The position numbers and the translations under genes are program-made. 32,968 nucleotides of DNA, from positions 12,665 to 45,632 of the forward strand of contig JALWSY010000144.1 of assembly GCA_027083035.1 (NCBI GenBank), in the 5' to 3' direction. Positions within the stretch are counted from its first letter, which is position 1. Every line of letters starts with the position of its first letter. The notes beneath the pieces are model-generated. The model was given only the letters and a program-made list of their open reading frames with translations. It had not been told where the DNA came from and ran no database searches. The stretch is from Sulfurimonas sp. Lineage in GTDB: Bacteria; Campylobacterota; Campylobacteria; Campylobacterales; Sulfurimonadaceae. Below are positions 7,737 through 15,125 of the stretch, in pieces.

Positions 7737-8343
7737 GAATGTTTTTTATCTCTAACCCAGTAAGCTGTTTGAACTTATTAATAGCTACACGAAGCGCTGC
7801 ATCAGAGGGGTGATGCAGACACTCCATCAACACTCCCTTATCTAAAACACTTCCGATGTTATGCATAAAAATATCACACAGACACTCCTGCACTTCCCCT
7901 AAAGGAACTATCCTGTTCTCTCTGTAAAGCTCTTTTGAGGAGGGAAGATACCGTAGAGTTTGCAGCGCTATCTCTTTGTGAGTGTGTGCAAACTTCGCCT
8001 TAACGCGAATGAGTAACTCCTCTGGAAAAAAAGGTTTTTTGAGATAATCCTCTGCCCCTATTTCAAAAGCTTTTGCGATTGAGTTCATATCGACAAGTGC
8101 GCTTATAAAGATAGCAGGTGTTGCATCATCAGCCTCACGAAGACTCTCTAAAAGTTCTAATCCGCTCATATCTGGCACATTGATATCAAAAATGTACAAA
8201 TCATACTGCCCCTCATAACTCGCATCGACTGCATCATTACCATTATGCACCATATCTACCACAAAACCACTCTCCTCTAAGAGTTCTTTGATAGTCTCTG
8301 CCAAATCTATTGCATCTTCTAAAAGTAAAATCTTCTGTGCCAT
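7705..8343 (-). CDS. OmpR-family response regulator
   Basis: This 212-residue protein has an N-terminal receiver domain (acidic pair Glu9/Asp10, phospho-acceptor Asp53 in YIFDINVPD, Lys in LKKPF) and a C-terminal winged-helix DNA-binding domain ending in a typical IRGVGYMLEG hairpin. It overlaps the histidine kinase gene and follows the beta-barrel gene by 9 bp, in an operon apparently starting at the small exported protein (9606). OmpR-type regulators usually bind tandem half-sites spaced by 10-11 bp. Two such sites lie upstream of this operon and of the downstream lipoprotein gene, so autoregulation plus control of the lipoprotein is likely but inferred. Confidence 0.95.
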   Translation of the reverse strand: MAQKILLLEDAIDLAETIKELLEESGFVVDMVHNGNDAVDASYEGQYDLYIFDINVPDMSGLELLESLREADDATPAIFISALVDMNSIAKAFEIGAEDYLKKPFFPEELLIRVKAKFAHTHKEIALQTLRYLPSSKELYRENRIVPLGEVQECLCDIFMHNIGSVLDKGVLMECLHHPSDAALRVAINKFKQLTGLEIKNIRGVGYMLEGR

Positions 8344-8352
8344 TTTATCACC

Positions 8353-9189
8353 TTAGTAGTAGTATCCAAATCGAATAGAGAGGTAGTTTTTACTTGCCGT
8401 ATCACTTATGCCATAAGCATAGGAGAGCGTTGCAAAGTAGTTTGCATCAAAGCTGTAGTACCCATAAAGCGTTGCTGTCTTTATTGGAATAATATTTTTA
8501 TAGATACTATCACTATAGTTATAGGAGAGACTCGCATAAAGGCTCTCACCTAGATAGTACCCAACGCCACCGGAGAGTGCATGAGTATCTTGATATAATA
8601 CATCACTTTGTGTCCCATCATCATTATCGACTAGCACATCATCATCCCCTATAAGCGTATATCCATACCCACCAAAGAGTGTCATCTTTTTAAAAGTATA
8701 ACTAAGATTAATCGACGCAGTATAATCTGTGTTGTTATTGTTAAGAGTGCTTTGGTATGTTGGTAAGAGAAGACCTACACCAAGCTGTGCAAGGAGAGTC
8801 TCTGTAAGATTAAATTGATATGAAACACCTACAAATGCATCGTAAAATCCACTATCTTCATACCCGTTGCCACTAGTTGTAAAGTAAGAACCGCTTAGCT
8901 GAAGTGAAAAGTTTTCATAGTAATAATCAAACTGAAGAGGCATAGAAAAGGTGTCAGTTTTGTTAAGCGTTTGGTAGTCAGAGTCAGAGTAGTTCACCCC
9001 TATGATAACATCAACACTCTGACGCGAATCTAGTGACTCTACACTACAGCCGTTAATATCTACAAGTTCTGTAAAAGGAGTGTTTGGACATTTATCATAA
9101 GTATCTTCTACACCATCAAAATCACTATCTAAATACTCAGAGTGTGCTAGATTACAAAGAAGAAGGAGTGCTAAAGCTATTTTTTTCAT
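8353..9189 (-). CDS. Outer-membrane beta-barrel protein with an N-terminal TSP3-like motif
   Basis: This 278-residue protein has a signal peptide (about 1-17) directly followed by a short Asp-rich segment (DSDFDGVEDTYDKCPNTP) resembling one thrombospondin type 3 / OmpA-type calcium repeat, with Cys34 and Cys48 able to form a disulfide. The rest alternates Tyr-rich beta strands and ends in an aromatic pair (GYYY), typical of outer-membrane barrels recognised by BamA. Around 10-12 strands appear possible. It sits between the small exported protein and the two-component genes and is presumably co-transcribed with them. Transport or sensing roles cannot be separated from sequence. Confidence 0.85.
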   Translation of the reverse strand: MKKIALALLLLCNLAHSEYLDSDFDGVEDTYDKCPNTPFTELVDINGCSVESLDSRQSVDVIIGVNYSDSDYQTLNKTDTFSMPLQFDYYYENFSLQLSGSYFTTSGNGYEDSGFYDAFVGVSYQFNLTETLLAQLGVGLLLPTYQSTLNNNNTDYTASINLSYTFKKMTLFGGYGYTLIGDDDVLVDNDDGTQSDVLYQDTHALSGGVGYYLGESLYASLSYNYSDSIYKNIIPIKTATLYGYYSFDANYFATLSYAYGISDTASKNYLSIRFGYYY

Positions 9190-9195
9190 CTTTTA

Positions 9196-9606
9196 TTATC
9201 TACGTTTCATATCCATAATCTGCTCTTTTTGATGTGGTTGTATCATCTCAACAGGTCTATGCTCTCTCCCCTCTTTCATAAACTGATCCGCTACCTGTTT
9301 TTGATACATCTTTTGGAACTTCTGTACCTCCATGCTATCGTGAGATTGCATCCGCGTTATATGGTTATGCCTTGGCATTGTATCGTGTTTCGTTTGCATT
9401 TTTACCTGTATCTCTTTAATAGCTGCTGCTCTCTCCTGCTTATTCATTTGTGAAATTCTCATTTTAAAAGCATTCATCAACCGAACTCTTTGCGATGCCG
9501 GTGCGCTCTTTATCTGTGCAATCTGTGCATCAATACTCATCTGTGGAGCATTCTCAAGTGCAAAGGCTGTAACGACAAGAGATATAATAATAAAAATTAC
9601 TTGCAT
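9196..9606 (-). CDS. Small exported Met/Gln-rich protein, possibly Spy/CpxP-like
   Basis: This 136-residue protein has a signal peptide (about 1-17, ending ALE). The mature part is helical and rich in Met, Gln, Lys and His, with segments such as SQMNKQERAAAIKEIQ that recall the small periplasmic Spy/CpxP/CnrX group. Those proteins bind unfolded proteins or metals and are often encoded beside two-component systems. That similarity is only suggestive. The Met and His content would fit metal binding. The start ATG at 9606 has AAGG five bases upstream. It is the first gene of the operon holding the barrel protein and the two-component pair. Confidence 0.75.
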   Translation of the reverse strand: MQVIFIIISLVVTAFALENAPQMSIDAQIAQIKSAPASQRVRLMNAFKMRISQMNKQERAAAIKEIQVKMQTKHDTMPRHNHITRMQSHDSMEVQKFQKMYQKQVADQFMKEGREHRPVEMIQPHQKEQIMDMKRR

Positions 9607-9636
9607 TCGACCTTACCTTTCTCTTTTTGTAAGCGT

Positions 9637-9668
9637 ATTATGACATAGAAGTGTTAGCAAAGTGTTTG
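9637..9668 (-). promoter_or_regulatory. Promoter and putative response-regulator operator for the two-component operon
   Basis: On the minus strand an extended -10 (TGT then CATAAT, 9642-9637) lies downstream of an 11-bp-period direct repeat, which on the plus strand reads GTGTTAG at 9651-9657 and GTGTTTG at 9662-9668. No -35 consensus is present. The repeat lies 45 bp from the start codon, against 44 bp in the matching promoter at 6643-6677, and the two align closely over about 40 bp. It may also influence the rightward gene at 9711. Confidence 0.6.
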
Positions 9669-9710
9669 TTTCCTTTTTTTTATGCTATAGTTCTATACAA
9701 GGAATTTTTC

Positions 9711-9902
9711 ATGTGTCTTCTCATATCTATGGCACTTTTTGTAGCTGGATATAACTTTTACATCAACGATTTTGTCACACAAGCCATCATGAGTTGGGCA
9801 TTGGCGATGTTGATTTTAACCTTCTTTACATATAGAATGATAAAAAATCGCCGTTGTATCTTTGGGGACAAAAGAGACTGTAACCGTAAAAAAGAGAAAT
9901 AG
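9711..9902 (+). CDS. Small membrane protein
   Basis: A 63-residue product with two hydrophobic stretches (about 2-20 and 25-42) and a basic, Cys-containing tail (RRCIFGDKRDCNRKKEK). I chose ATG 9711 because AAGGA lies seven bases before it; an upstream GTG at 9651 in the same frame falls inside the divergent operator and has no ribosome binding site. No family was recognised. It is divergent from the two-component operon and precedes rpsU on the same strand, but rpsU has its own promoter. Confidence 0.6.
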   Translation: MCLLISMALFVAGYNFYINDFVTQAIMSWALAMLILTFFTYRMIKNRRCIFGDKRDCNRKKEK

Positions 9903-9952
9903 GCTCTTCTCGAAGCAAATTTAAAAATTTAGAAAAAAACAGTAAGGTTTTG

Positions 9953-9961
9953 TGTTATAAT
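9953..9961 (+). promoter_or_regulatory. Extended -10 promoter of rpsU
   Basis: TGT-TATAAT followed by TGCG, 37 bp before the rpsU start. There is no -35 hexamer, only A/T-rich sequence upstream. The TATAATTGCG string recurs at the typA promoter and the phnA-like operon promoter on the opposite strand. Confidence 0.7.
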
Positions 9962-9997
9962 TGCGTTTCAAATTTCAAAGAAAGTGGGTGATGTGAT

Positions 9998-10210
9998 ATG
10001 CCAGGTATAGTACTACGCCACGATGATAATTTTGACGCGGCTTACAGAAGATTCAAAAAGCAGACTGACCGTAACTTAATCGTTACTGAAGCTCGTGCTC
10101 GCCGTTTCCACGAAACGGAAACTGAAAAGCGTAAAAAGTTCAAAATTGCATCTCGTAAGAAAATGCTTAAGCGTCTTTATATGATGAGACGCTACGAATC
10201 ACGCCTCTAA
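9998..10210 (+). CDS. rpsU: 30S ribosomal protein S21
   Basis: This 70-residue, strongly basic protein matches bacterial S21 along its whole length: [20 protein letters not shown] at the start and a Lys/Arg-rich helix ending [17 protein letters not shown]21 binds near the 3' end of 16S rRNA on the small-subunit platform and helps initiation. The gene has its own promoter (9953-9961) and a good terminator (10210-10236), so it is a single-gene unit. The region before the start (GTGGGTGATGTGAT) is G-rich but has no strong AGGAGG, which is often the case for rpsU. Confidence 0.98.
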   Translation: MPGIVLRHDDNFDAAYRRFKKQTDRNLIVTEARARRFHETETEKRKKFKIASRKKMLKRLYMMRRYESRL

Positions 10211-10236
10211 ACGCTACTCCTTCGGGAGGCGTTTTC
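10210..10236 (+). terminator. Rho-independent terminator after rpsU
   Basis: AACGC-TA-CTCC, then a TTCG tetraloop, then GGAG-GCGTT and TTCTCTC. The stem closes with a stable cTTCGg-type loop and is followed by a short T-rich run, directly after the rpsU stop codon. Confidence 0.8.
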
Positions 10237-10333
10237 TCTCAACCAAAAAATTTCCGATTATTTATCACATAGTTACTTTTCGTTAACCACTTAAGAGTAT
10301 CATTACAAATATCTAACTTTTCTATCTACAGAT

Positions 10334-10390
10334 GTGCAGCACTAAGCTCTAACATTCGCGCGAATAAACACTATCACTTAGTAACTGCAC
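10334..10390. repeat. Nested inverted repeats in the rpsU/DUF481 convergent gap
   Basis: The 12-bp palindrome ATTCGCGCGAAT (10354-10365) lies inside an imperfect inverted repeat formed by GTGCAGCACTAAG (10334-10346) and CTTAGTAACTGCAC (10377-10390). The two centres are within about 3 bp of each other. The gap between the convergent genes (10211-10425) holds no ORF that I can support. This could be a protein-binding site or a small structured RNA. Confidence 0.45.
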
Positions 10391-10425
10391 CTCTAAAACG
10401 TAAATCGGCAAATTTTTCAAAAACT

Positions 10426-11679
10426 TTAAAATTCAACTCCCAAACCGACTAATACTTGAAAGTCACTCTTCTCTGGTACAACTCCACTATCTGACTCTAC
10501 CGGCTCTAATATATAATCCCAAACACCCGTAAAATCAATATCTAGCCAAGTTGTTAACTCATTTTCAAATGTTAGCAGCATATGATGTTTATATCTTCCC
10601 GATGCAGCATCTGTATATGTAAGCTTATAGTCATAGGTTATATCAGTTATAGAATTTAACTCAAGCTCATACTTTGTGCTTAACTCTAGGGCTGGGGAGA
10701 ACTCTTTTTGCTCCTCACCCATATGTACTGTATCATAGCGAGTGTAAAGAAATGCAGGACCCGTCGAGAAGTTCCATGTTGTCTTTTTTGTATCTACAAG
10801 TGTATAACCAACACCCATACCTAAAGTAAGTTGTCTATCAATATTTTTATACTTATCTGTATAAATCTCTCCAAAGACAGGTGTCCAAAAAAACTGCCGT
10901 GTTAAGTATCTGTCATACTTCTCATTGATCCGATGATCATTTGCCATCTCTTGATAATCTTTCGCAGAGTTTCTTCCTAGATAATCAAGTACCAAGCGTG
11001 AGAGTGCTGTTCTACGCATCAGGTTTATCTTTGCACTATAATCATACTGATTAATATTACCTCGTCTCACATCGATACTGAGTGTAATCTTACCCGACCA
11101 AAAATTTCGCTCATGATTGCCATAAGGAGCAAAAGAGACTACATACTCTCTTTCAAAATCATAAGAGTTATCTCCTTGAATAATAGTGAGTTTATCACCT
11201 TTAAGACGCAGCACTCCTGTAAAAGCTGCAACATCTTCGATATTTACAGTCATAATGTTATAGCTTTTAATCTCCGAGATATCTTTAAACTTAAAAGTAT
11301 AAAGGCCTATCTCCTTACTATCAAACTCCAACTTGTCATTAAAGAGTCCCTTTATCTCCCCTTTAAACCACTCACCGGATTTCGTTTTTATCCAGTCATA
11401 CTTCACAGGCGTTGGGGAGAGATCTTCCCAATGCTCTTGAATCTTTGAGATATCAACATACCCATTTGCATCAACAGATTTGTGTATAACATCAATAGGA
11501 ACCTTTCCTTTCTTGGTTACATCACTCTGCCGCGCTTTTTTTCTAATCTCTTTGGCACTTAAACCAGACTTATCTTTGACGACTATCAAATCTTTCACCA
11601 TTGAGGAAAGCTCTTGAAATATTGGTTGTGCGTGAAGTGGCAGCAACAGAAATATAACGAGTAAGAGAGCTTTTTTCAA
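10426..11679 (-). CDS. DUF481 family outer-membrane protein
   Basis: This 417-residue protein has a signal peptide (1-17, ending LHAQ). A helical N-terminal region and a beta-rich segment (about 92-190) precede a C-terminal barrel of the DUF481/YdiY type. Diagnostic features are the FWSGKITLSIDVRRGNINQ stretch near 192-210, paired strands, and a terminal Phe in LGVGLGVEF. The start is TTG at 11679, directly after the dgt stop codon, with GGAAAG six bases upstream; using TTG would lower its yield relative to dgt. It is the last gene of the phnA-like/dgt operon. The family has no settled function. Confidence 0.85.
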   Translation of the reverse strand: MKKALLLVIFLLLPLHAQPIFQELSSMVKDLIVVKDKSGLSAKEIRKKARQSDVTKKGKVPIDVIHKSVDANGYVDISKIQEHWEDLSPTPVKYDWIKTKSGEWFKGEIKGLFNDKLEFDSKEIGLYTFKFKDISEIKSYNIMTVNIEDVAAFTGVLRLKGDKLTIIQGDNSYDFEREYVVSFAPYGNHERNFWSGKITLSIDVRRGNINQYDYSAKINLMRRTALSRLVLDYLGRNSAKDYQEMANDHRINEKYDRYLTRQFFWTPVFGEIYTDKYKNIDRQLTLGMGVGYTLVDTKKTTWNFSTGPAFLYTRYDTVHMGEEQKEFSPALELSTKYELELNSITDITYDYKLTYTDAASGRYKHHMLLTFENELTTWLDIDFTGVWDYILEPVESDSGVVPEKSDFQVLVGLGVEF

Positions 11680-12750
11680 CTATAGCTTTCCATACATCTC
11701 ATTGTAAAAATTGAGTGCATATCTATCACTCATGCTTGCAATATAGTCAGCAATAACTCTATGTTTTGCTCTTTTTTGTAGCTGTTTATAGTAAAATTCC
11801 GGTAACATCTTCTCCTCTTGCATCAATCCACTATAAAGCCCTTTAATAGCCTGACTTCCAGCATACATCTTGCGTACAATCTTTTTATGCTGGTACATTT
11901 TTACAAAAAGGAGTTTTTTTAATTTTTTTATATCACTCTCAAGCACTTTCTCAAAACCTATGGGTATCGAAACACCCTCCTCTTTGAGTTTAGGCTCAGA
12001 ATATTCAAGCAGGGAGTAAACAAGATGGTTAATAAGATGGGAACTAAATCTATAGCGAAACATCTCATCCTCCTCTTCACCTACACCCTCTGATGCAACT
12101 TTTGCAAGTATCTCACACGCTAAATCACTCTCTTTGAGATCCTCAAAAGTAATCACTCCCGAGTTTACACCATCATCTATATCATGGCTCATATAGGCTA
12201 TCTCATCGGCACGATCAACCACCATCGCTTCAAAGGAGGGGTGAGCGTCTAGATTAAACTCTTCATGAATAGAGTCTGGGAGAAAAGATTTACGGTAAGG
12301 GTAGGAGTGTTTTAAGATGCCCTCAAGCGTGGCAAAAGTAAGGTTAAGCCCATCAAAACTTTTGTAGCGTTTCTCAAGAGTCGTTACAACGCGAAAACTC
12401 TGAAAGTTATGCTCAAAGCCATTACTAAAGCCATCTGCTTTTAAACACTCATCTAGGGTATCACCGCCTACATGACCAAAAGGGGTATGTCCAAGGTCAT
12501 GTGCGAGTGCTATCGCCTCTGCTAAAGACTCATTAAGTCCGAGCTGCGAGGTGATGGAGCGAGCGATTTGTGAGACCTCTATGGAGTGTGTAAGTCGTGT
12601 ACGAAAGAAATCACCCTCATGGTTTAAAAAGACCTGTGTTTTATACTCAAGTTTTCTAAATGAACCAGAGTGGATAATCCTGTCACGATCACGGGCAAAG
12701 GGGTTACGAAAATCTTTATCTATTTTATGAAATCGCTCTTCTCTTTGCAT
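11680..12750 (-). CDS. dgt: dGTP triphosphohydrolase-like HD protein
   Basis: This 356-residue protein is an HD-superfamily dNTPase of the short Dgt-like class. Metal ligands are visible: His55 (RLTHSIEVSQIAR), the His84-Asp85 pair (AHDLGHTPFGH, 84-93), a later His113 (FEHNFQS), and an Asp in the DRADEIAYMSHDIDDGV segment. It starts with the characteristic FRNPFARDRDRIIHSGSFRKL region. Such enzymes cut dNTPs to deoxynucleoside and triphosphate and tune dNTP pools; some also limit phage growth. Its ATG overlaps the preceding stop by one base (TAATG), so it is translationally coupled to the phnA-like gene. thyX and nrdB lie just upstream on the same strand. Confidence 0.93.
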   Translation of the reverse strand: MQREERFHKIDKDFRNPFARDRDRIIHSGSFRKLEYKTQVFLNHEGDFFRTRLTHSIEVSQIARSITSQLGLNESLAEAIALAHDLGHTPFGHVGGDTLDECLKADGFSNGFEHNFQSFRVVTTLEKRYKSFDGLNLTFATLEGILKHSYPYRKSFLPDSIHEEFNLDAHPSFEAMVVDRADEIAYMSHDIDDGVNSGVITFEDLKESDLACEILAKVASEGVGEEEDEMFRYRFSSHLINHLVYSLLEYSEPKLKEEGVSIPIGFEKVLESDIKKLKKLLFVKMYQHKKIVRKMYAGSQAIKGLYSGLMQEEKMLPEFYYKQLQKRAKHRVIADYIASMSDRYALNFYNEMYGKL

Positions 12751-13280
12751 TAGGCTTTTTTGATAAACTCTGTTTTAAGATAAATCTTTGTCCCATTTAC
12801 ACGACCCTCTACATGGTCATCCATATCATTTGGAAGAGAGATACGCGTTACTGTTGTACCACGCTTCGCCGTAAAACCAGCACCCTTCACATCTAAATCT
12901 TTTAAGATAACAATGCTATCACCCGCGTGCAGTTCTACACCATTTGCATCACGAAAAACAACTTTGTTTGCCTCAGCATTTATAGCCTGTTGTGCAAGTT
13001 GTTGTTCATCCTCCTCTAAGTACATCATCTCAACCATATCTTGACGACCAAGTTTACTCCAGAGAATATAACTCATAATCTTTACAGCAGGCACTTCAGA
13101 CCACATTGCATCATTTAAGCAGTTAAAGTGTGTCTCATCAAGTTCACCTGACTCTATCTGCCCTTTACAGTTAGCACAAACATAAATGCTCTGCTCTTGG
13201 CTACCATCACTTACCGGTAACTCTAAAACACTTACATCTTCGCTACTACCACACAATTCACATACTTCACTTCTAGCCAT
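12750..13280 (-). CDS. PhnA/YjdM-family zinc-ribbon protein
   Basis: This 176-residue protein has an N-terminal zinc ribbon with Cys7/Cys10 (CELC) and Cys35/Cys38 (CANC), a helical middle, and a C-terminal SH3-like PhnA domain from about residue 110 (ANGVELHAGDSIVILKDLDVKG). It is longer than E. coli YjdM (about 110 residues). It was historically linked to phosphonate use, but no phn genes are here and the function is unresolved. The promoter at 13309-13314 is followed by GGAAAG before the ATG. It is the first gene of the operon with dgt and the DUF481 gene. Confidence 0.85.
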   Translation of the reverse strand: MARSEVCELCGSSEDVSVLELPVSDGSQEQSIYVCANCKGQIESGELDETHFNCLNDAMWSEVPAVKIMSYILWSKLGRQDMVEMMYLEEDEQQLAQQAINAEANKVVFRDANGVELHAGDSIVILKDLDVKGAGFTAKRGTTVTRISLPNDMDDHVEGRVNGTKIYLKTEFIKKA

Positions 13281-13308
13281 TTTCTTTCCTTATAGTTTTA
13301 TTTTCGCA

Positions 13309-13314
13309 ATTATA
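13309..13314 (-). promoter_or_regulatory. -10 element of the phnA-like/dgt operon
   Basis: The minus strand reads TATAAT followed by TGCGAAAAT, 29 bp before the ATG at 13280. It abuts the stop codon of the upstream lipoprotein gene. The same 15-base string occurs at the typA promoter. Confidence 0.6.
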
Positions 13315-13554
13315 CTACTTTTCATCATCTTTATCGAATTTTATATCTTTATCTGACACTTTTTTCTCATCTGAGACTTTGTTAAATGCTTTTTGGGCTT
13401 TTTTTGCATCATAAGCTTTACACTCTGTGGGTACTACTGCATTTGGGTCTGACTCTATCTTCTCACACATCGCTGCGGTAATCGTAAAGTGTGAACAACC
13501 AGCTGCTAGAAGTGTAGTTGTCGCAAAAAGGAGTGTTTTATTTAAAATTTTCAT
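13315..13554 (-). CDS. Small lipoprotein
   Basis: A 79-residue product with a signal peptide and lipobox LAAGC (Cys20). The mature part carries Cys29 and Cys44 and a highly charged Lys/Asp-rich tail (SDEKKVSDKDIKFDKDDEK). It starts one base after the thyX stop, so it is presumably the last gene of that operon. I do not recognise a family. Confidence 0.75.
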   Translation of the reverse strand: MKILNKTLLFATTTLLAAGCSHFTITAAMCEKIESDPNAVVPTECKAYDAKKAQKAFNKVSDEKKVSDKDIKFDKDDEK

Positions 13555-13555
13555 G

Positions 13556-14389
13556 CTATTTCTTCTTTATAATAAGATCAAGATACTTTTGTGGCGTTAC
13601 CTGCATCATTGCTTGAGCAAGCCAGCGTATTTGAAAATATGCTGCACCGCTATCTCTGAGGGTAAAGTAGTTTTTGAGGCTTCTAAGGTTAAAAGTAACT
13701 ACCATATCTACTTTGACATTATCAGTAATAATATGTTTAAAAGCATCACCTACATTGCGTTTTTTCTTGCCACTTTGCAGCGCATCGTAGAGTTTTTGTG
13801 CATCACCATCAAACTCCTCAATAAGAGCAAGAGAGCTTTTTGCCACAGCAATAGAGTGAAAATCTTCCACTTTTTTTGATTGAAAATCGAGCTTGTCATA
13901 CATAGCACCTATCTCAAGACGATTGTATGTTGCATCAGCGGTCACAAACATATCAAACGCTAAAACTTTTTCAATGAAAAAATCCCTGTCTCCACCATGC
14001 TTTGATGCAACAAAAGCGTTTATGATGCCACTCATAGTGTAGCGTGTGCTTCTTACAGAGATAGCCTGAATACGGTGACGCGCATGCTCTTGTAGTACCC
14101 CGCGAGATGTTCCGCGCACAAGGTAGCTAAGATTTGCGTGTTCTAAGATAGAGTGATGAAAATAGGTCCAAGCAAGGTCATCTAAAAGAGCTGACTCCTC
14201 AACGCCATTGAGTTTATGCAGCATCTCTTGGGTAGGAAGGGTATGTTCTAACTGCTGAATGACTTCATTTTCACTATTGCTAAAGGAGTCGTAACAAGTC
14301 CTTGCAGCACTCTCTGCCACCCCGATACCCGTATCTTGAAGCAAAACTACTTCCGGCTTGCTATACTTTATGCCATACATCTCTTCCAT
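13556..14389 (-). CDS. thyX: Flavin-dependent thymidylate synthase ThyX
   Basis: ThyX methylates dUMP to dTMP using methylene-tetrahydrofolate, FAD and NADPH, with a mechanism unrelated to ThyA. The 277-residue protein has the RHR-X7-S signature (RHR at 104-106, then IQAISVR and Ser114, followed by TRY). Compared with the usual RHRxxSxNxxSxRY it has Ala and Ser at the positions normally Ser and Asn. I start at ATG 14389 because AGGA lies six bases upstream; the longer frame from 14431 would overlap hepT by 34 bp. The gene begins 8 bp after hepT, so it may be transcribed from the toxin-antitoxin promoter. No thyA is visible in the window. Confidence 0.95.
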   Translation of the reverse strand: MEEMYGIKYSKPEVVLLQDTGIGVAESAARTCYDSFSNSENEVIQQLEHTLPTQEMLHKLNGVEESALLDDLAWTYFHHSILEHANLSYLVRGTSRGVLQEHARHRIQAISVRSTRYTMSGIINAFVASKHGGDRDFFIEKVLAFDMFVTADATYNRLEIGAMYDKLDFQSKKVEDFHSIAVAKSSLALIEEFDGDAQKLYDALQSGKKKRNVGDAFKHIITDNVKVDMVVTFNLRSLKNYFTLRDSGAAYFQIRWLAQAMMQVTPQKYLDLIIKKK

Positions 14390-14397
14390 ATATTTTC

Positions 14398-14760
14398 CTA
14401 CTCTTTTTTCTCTAAAATTTTTCTTGCACAATCCGATATAATCCCCAAACGATGCGTAATCACATCTTCAACGATATACAGGTCAACACCTTCATAATCA
14501 TGTGCAATGAAGTTTCTTAACTCATAACTCCCTTTGATATCCACTTTATCAAAATAGGAGAGCAGTTCAAGCTCACCATTATGCAAAAGCTTATCAAACT
14601 GCTCTGCAATGGAGGTTAAATGCATCAAAATAGCAGCTCTTGAGTTTTGTTCATCTTCAAGTGCCTCTATGACAGAGTTTTTCTCATTGACAATAGCCTG
14701 AATAAAAGCTATCTTTTTCTCTATGACTCGCACCCTATCTAAAGCTTTTTGGCTAAACAT
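14398..14760 (-). CDS. hepT: HepT-like ribonuclease toxin (HEPN, DUF86)
   Basis: This 120-residue helical protein carries the HEPN RNase motif RX4HXY as Arg82-NFIA-His87-Asp-Tyr89. In the characterised MntA-HepT pairs HepT is an RNase toxin, and the antitoxin silences it by adding AMP to the Tyr of this motif. The gene overlaps the 3' end of the nucleotidyltransferase gene by 8 bp, the usual antitoxin-first order. The active residues are intact, so an active toxin is expected. It is followed after 8 bp by thyX. Confidence 0.9.
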   Translation of the reverse strand: MFSQKALDRVRVIEKKIAFIQAIVNEKNSVIEALEDEQNSRAAILMHLTSIAEQFDKLLHNGELELLSYFDKVDIKGSYELRNFIAHDYEGVDLYIVEDVITHRLGIISDCARKILEKKE

Positions 14761-15067
14761 AGATGATATCTTTCATAATTGTATTTTTCATAGAGGAGTT
14801 ACTATCGAGGTCAAATACATCACTATTTTTGTGAAATTTTTCTCGGAGTAGTTGTTTGAGGTGTGCAACTAATTCAAAATATTCATATGCTGATCTTGTT
14901 TGTAAATAGTTTTTCTCTTTCTTGATTGCGACATCAATATCACTATAAATACCTGCTTCATCTCTAGCATAACTCCCAAAAAGAGCCACACGAGAGATGC
15001 CTGCATCTAATAGCTGCTTTTTTATCTCTGTTAAAAAAATGATTATCTCTTCTCTTGTCGCTCTCAT
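14753..15067 (-). CDS. mntA: MntA-like minimal nucleotidyltransferase antitoxin
   Basis: This 104-residue protein has the nucleotidyltransferase motif GS-X10-DXD: Gly31-Ser32, then Asp43-Ile-Asp45, with the third acidic residue probably Asp88 in SDVFDLD. Minimal nucleotidyltransferases of this size neutralise HepT by AMPylation. The 8-bp overlap with hepT and the separate promoter upstream (15097-15105) make a compact toxin-antitoxin unit. The ribosome binding site is weak (GGA about 9 bases before the ATG). Confidence 0.9.
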   Translation of the reverse strand: MRATREEIIIFLTEIKKQLLDAGISRVALFGSYARDEAGIYSDIDVAIKKEKNYLQTRSAYEYFELVAHLKQLLREKFHKNSDVFDLDSNSSMKNTIMKDIIYV

Positions 15068-15096
15068 TATAATAAATCCAATTTTATTTCTCTTCG

Positions 15097-15105
15097 ATTA
15101 TAACA
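15097..15105 (-). promoter_or_regulatory. Extended -10 promoter of mntA-hepT
   Basis: The minus strand reads TGT-TATAAT, giving a start site near 15090 and a leader of about 23 nt. It lies in the 58-bp gap after pldA, so the toxin-antitoxin unit can be expressed separately from the upstream nrdB operon. thyX and the lipoprotein gene may share this transcript. Confidence 0.6.
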
Positions 15106-15125
15106 TAAAAAATATTAAGCGTAAT

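Noticed and set aside
9651-9710. Extended N-terminus for the small membrane protein (GTG 9651)
   Set aside because: It falls in the putative operator and lacks a ribosome binding site; ATG 9711 has AAGGA at good distance.
10262-10395. Possible integron attC-like site in the palindromic rpsU/DUF481 gap
   Set aside because: The RYYYAAC and GTTRRRY core sites are not present at the ends, there is no integrase gene and no cassette array.
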